Shown here piece by piece: positions 63,097 to 64,000 of a stretch of 64,000 nucleotides of DNA. Made by a program: the position numbers and the translations under genes. Numbering within the stretch: the stretch's first letter is position 1; every line of letters begins with the position of its first letter. Origin of the DNA: Tricholoma matsutake (Eukaryota > Basidiomycota > Agaricomycetes > Agaricales > Tricholomataceae). The stretch lies in contig AP026546.1 of assembly GCA_026075535.2 (NCBI GenBank), forward strand, positions 1,426,001-1,490,000. Direction: 5' to 3'. The notes under the pieces are model-generated. The model was given only the letters and a program-made list of their open reading frames with translations. It made no database searches and was not told where the DNA came from.

Positions 63097-64000
63097 CGTC
63101 GCTCCTTGACTTGTTACAACTACCATAAATAGTGGTAAACACCTCTGCTCAACGTTGCATGTGACGTCGACACTTCAATTTTCGTCCGATTTTTGATCGG
63201 ATTTCACCATCACGAACGCTCTCGGCGTCTCCAGGCCTACCCTGATTTGCTAAGAGATCCGTCCATCCGATCTCCGTGGATGCCCCGGTCATTGTTTTTG
63301 ACAATGGCTGCTATCTGTCTCGTTCTCCTGGGCTTCGAGGATCCTGACTAGGTGAGTGTCGTTTATGAAAGAGTAGTCTGGGTCCCTCTGGGGGCTTAGA
63401 GTGGGTGTGGGATGCCTGCTTCAACGCTCGCCCAAGTCAACACACTCGTTTAGTTGGGGGAGGTCTGGCTTAGGGAGAAGGGACGTTATCACTGGATTGC
63501 TAGTTGTCTGGGAGGCTTCTAGCCTCCATGCTATGTGAGTCACTACTACTAGGGACAAGCTACACTGACTACCCGTTGGAATACACCATCGTTAAAAGGG
63601 GCCGGGCGATGGTGCCCCCTGGCGGCTAGGTCGACACCTTGGTGGCCGCCACTCTCCACCAACTCTCCACCTCCGGTGCTCACTCTTCTAGGGTGGTATG
63701 ACCCGGGTTCAATCTTCTCCCACTGGGTTACAGGATGTGCGGCCTGTTCCCCCCTCGGAGCGTTCGGAGGCAGTATCGGGTGGACCCAGAATAGAGATAA
63801 GGGACCAGCTGTTATCGATGGCACGCTACGTATCTTGATTTCTACTATCACCTACTAGCACCAACTTTCCCTCTCAATGCCTAAACGGCGAACTAGAGCC
63901 CAAACACCACGCTGGGGTCTACACGACCCCTCCCTGATTACGGGCGACATCTACGACGATGGCGTCCAAGACTACGACACCCGGTACGATCATGACGATC
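63097..64000 (+). mobile_element. NE-k: alpha-type NE element, 5' part (runs off the window)
   Basis: Starts CGTCGCTCCTTGACTTG, followed by the alpha leader with TCCGAT/ATCGGA and CATTGT/ACAATG stems and GGGTTCAATC. It is inserted in LINE E ORF2. The right end and target duplication are outside the window. Confidence 0.9.
63877..64000 (+). CDS. NE-k ORF: start of the unknown alpha protein (partial)
   Basis: The first 41 codons are present, starting MPKRRTRAQTPRWGLHDP and matching NE-a. The frame is open to the window edge. Nothing can be said about the rest. Confidence 0.75.
   Translation, partial: MPKRRTRAQTPRWGLHDPSLITGDIYDDGVQDYDTRYDHDD

Noticed and set aside
1..64000. CRISPR arrays, bacterial operons, rRNA genes
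   Set aside because: No regularly spaced identical short repeats, ribosome-binding patterns or rRNA signatures were seen; the DNA is eukaryotic in character.

Overview
The window looks like fungal, most likely basidiomycete (Agaricomycete), nuclear DNA that has become a nest of retrotransposons. The evidence is: short GT-AG introns with CTAAC-type branch points; gag/pol relics of basidiomycete type; LINEs with an ORF1 gag and an ORF2 with AP-endonuclease, reverse transcriptase and RNase H; and a fungal Zn2Cys6 gene relic. No intact host gene was recognised. The species cannot be named from the sequence.

Positions 1-17010 hold old, heavily mutated DNA: a Ty3/Gypsy relic with gag and protease (about 180-4300, +), a degenerate LINE with RT and RNase H (4428-7651, +), a Ty1/Copia relic (about 7856-12022, -), repeated exon-like modules with palindromic cores (12110-12300 and 15640-16100), a tRNA-like fragment, a foldback repeat, a relic resembling a Ulp1-type cysteine protease (12935-13640, -) and a row of three GC hairpins (16515-16690).

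From 17011 to the end the window is built almost wholly from two interlocked families. The first is a LINE of about 6.46 kb, seen as five copies: A 17011-23475 (-), B 24486-35447 (+), C 43341-53567 (+), D 55425-60894 (+) and E 60895-63096 (-). It has a gag-like ORF1 with CCHC knuckles, directly followed by a 1289-residue ORF2. Copy A has an intact ORF2; every copy has a damaged or incomplete ORF1 or ORF2.

The second family, here called NE, has eleven copies (NE-a to NE-k) of about 1.86-2.26 kb. NE elements have poly(A) tails and, where both junctions are preserved, 13-17 bp target-site duplications. They have no reverse transcriptase. They share about 41 nt at the 3' end and about 21 nt at the 5' end with the LINE, so they are very probably mobilised by the LINE ORF2 protein. 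Unlike ordinary SINEs they carry their own ORF (269-278 codons), an acidic then Arg-rich protein that I do not recognise. Three divergent lineages keep it (alpha, beta, gamma). A fourth lineage (delta) has lost it through a template-switch-like rearrangement and still spreads. Ten of the eleven NE copies sit inside a LINE or another NE; NE-c is the only one flanked by other DNA. This ORF-bearing LINE parasite is my candidate for the undescribed system.

LINE B landed inside a Zn2Cys6-type gene on the minus strand, whose two halves lie at 36062-35448 and 24485-23882. Most inactivating point mutations in the LINE copies, and possibly those in this gene, are CpG transitions such as CGA to TGA. 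This suggests decay through cytosine methylation and deamination.
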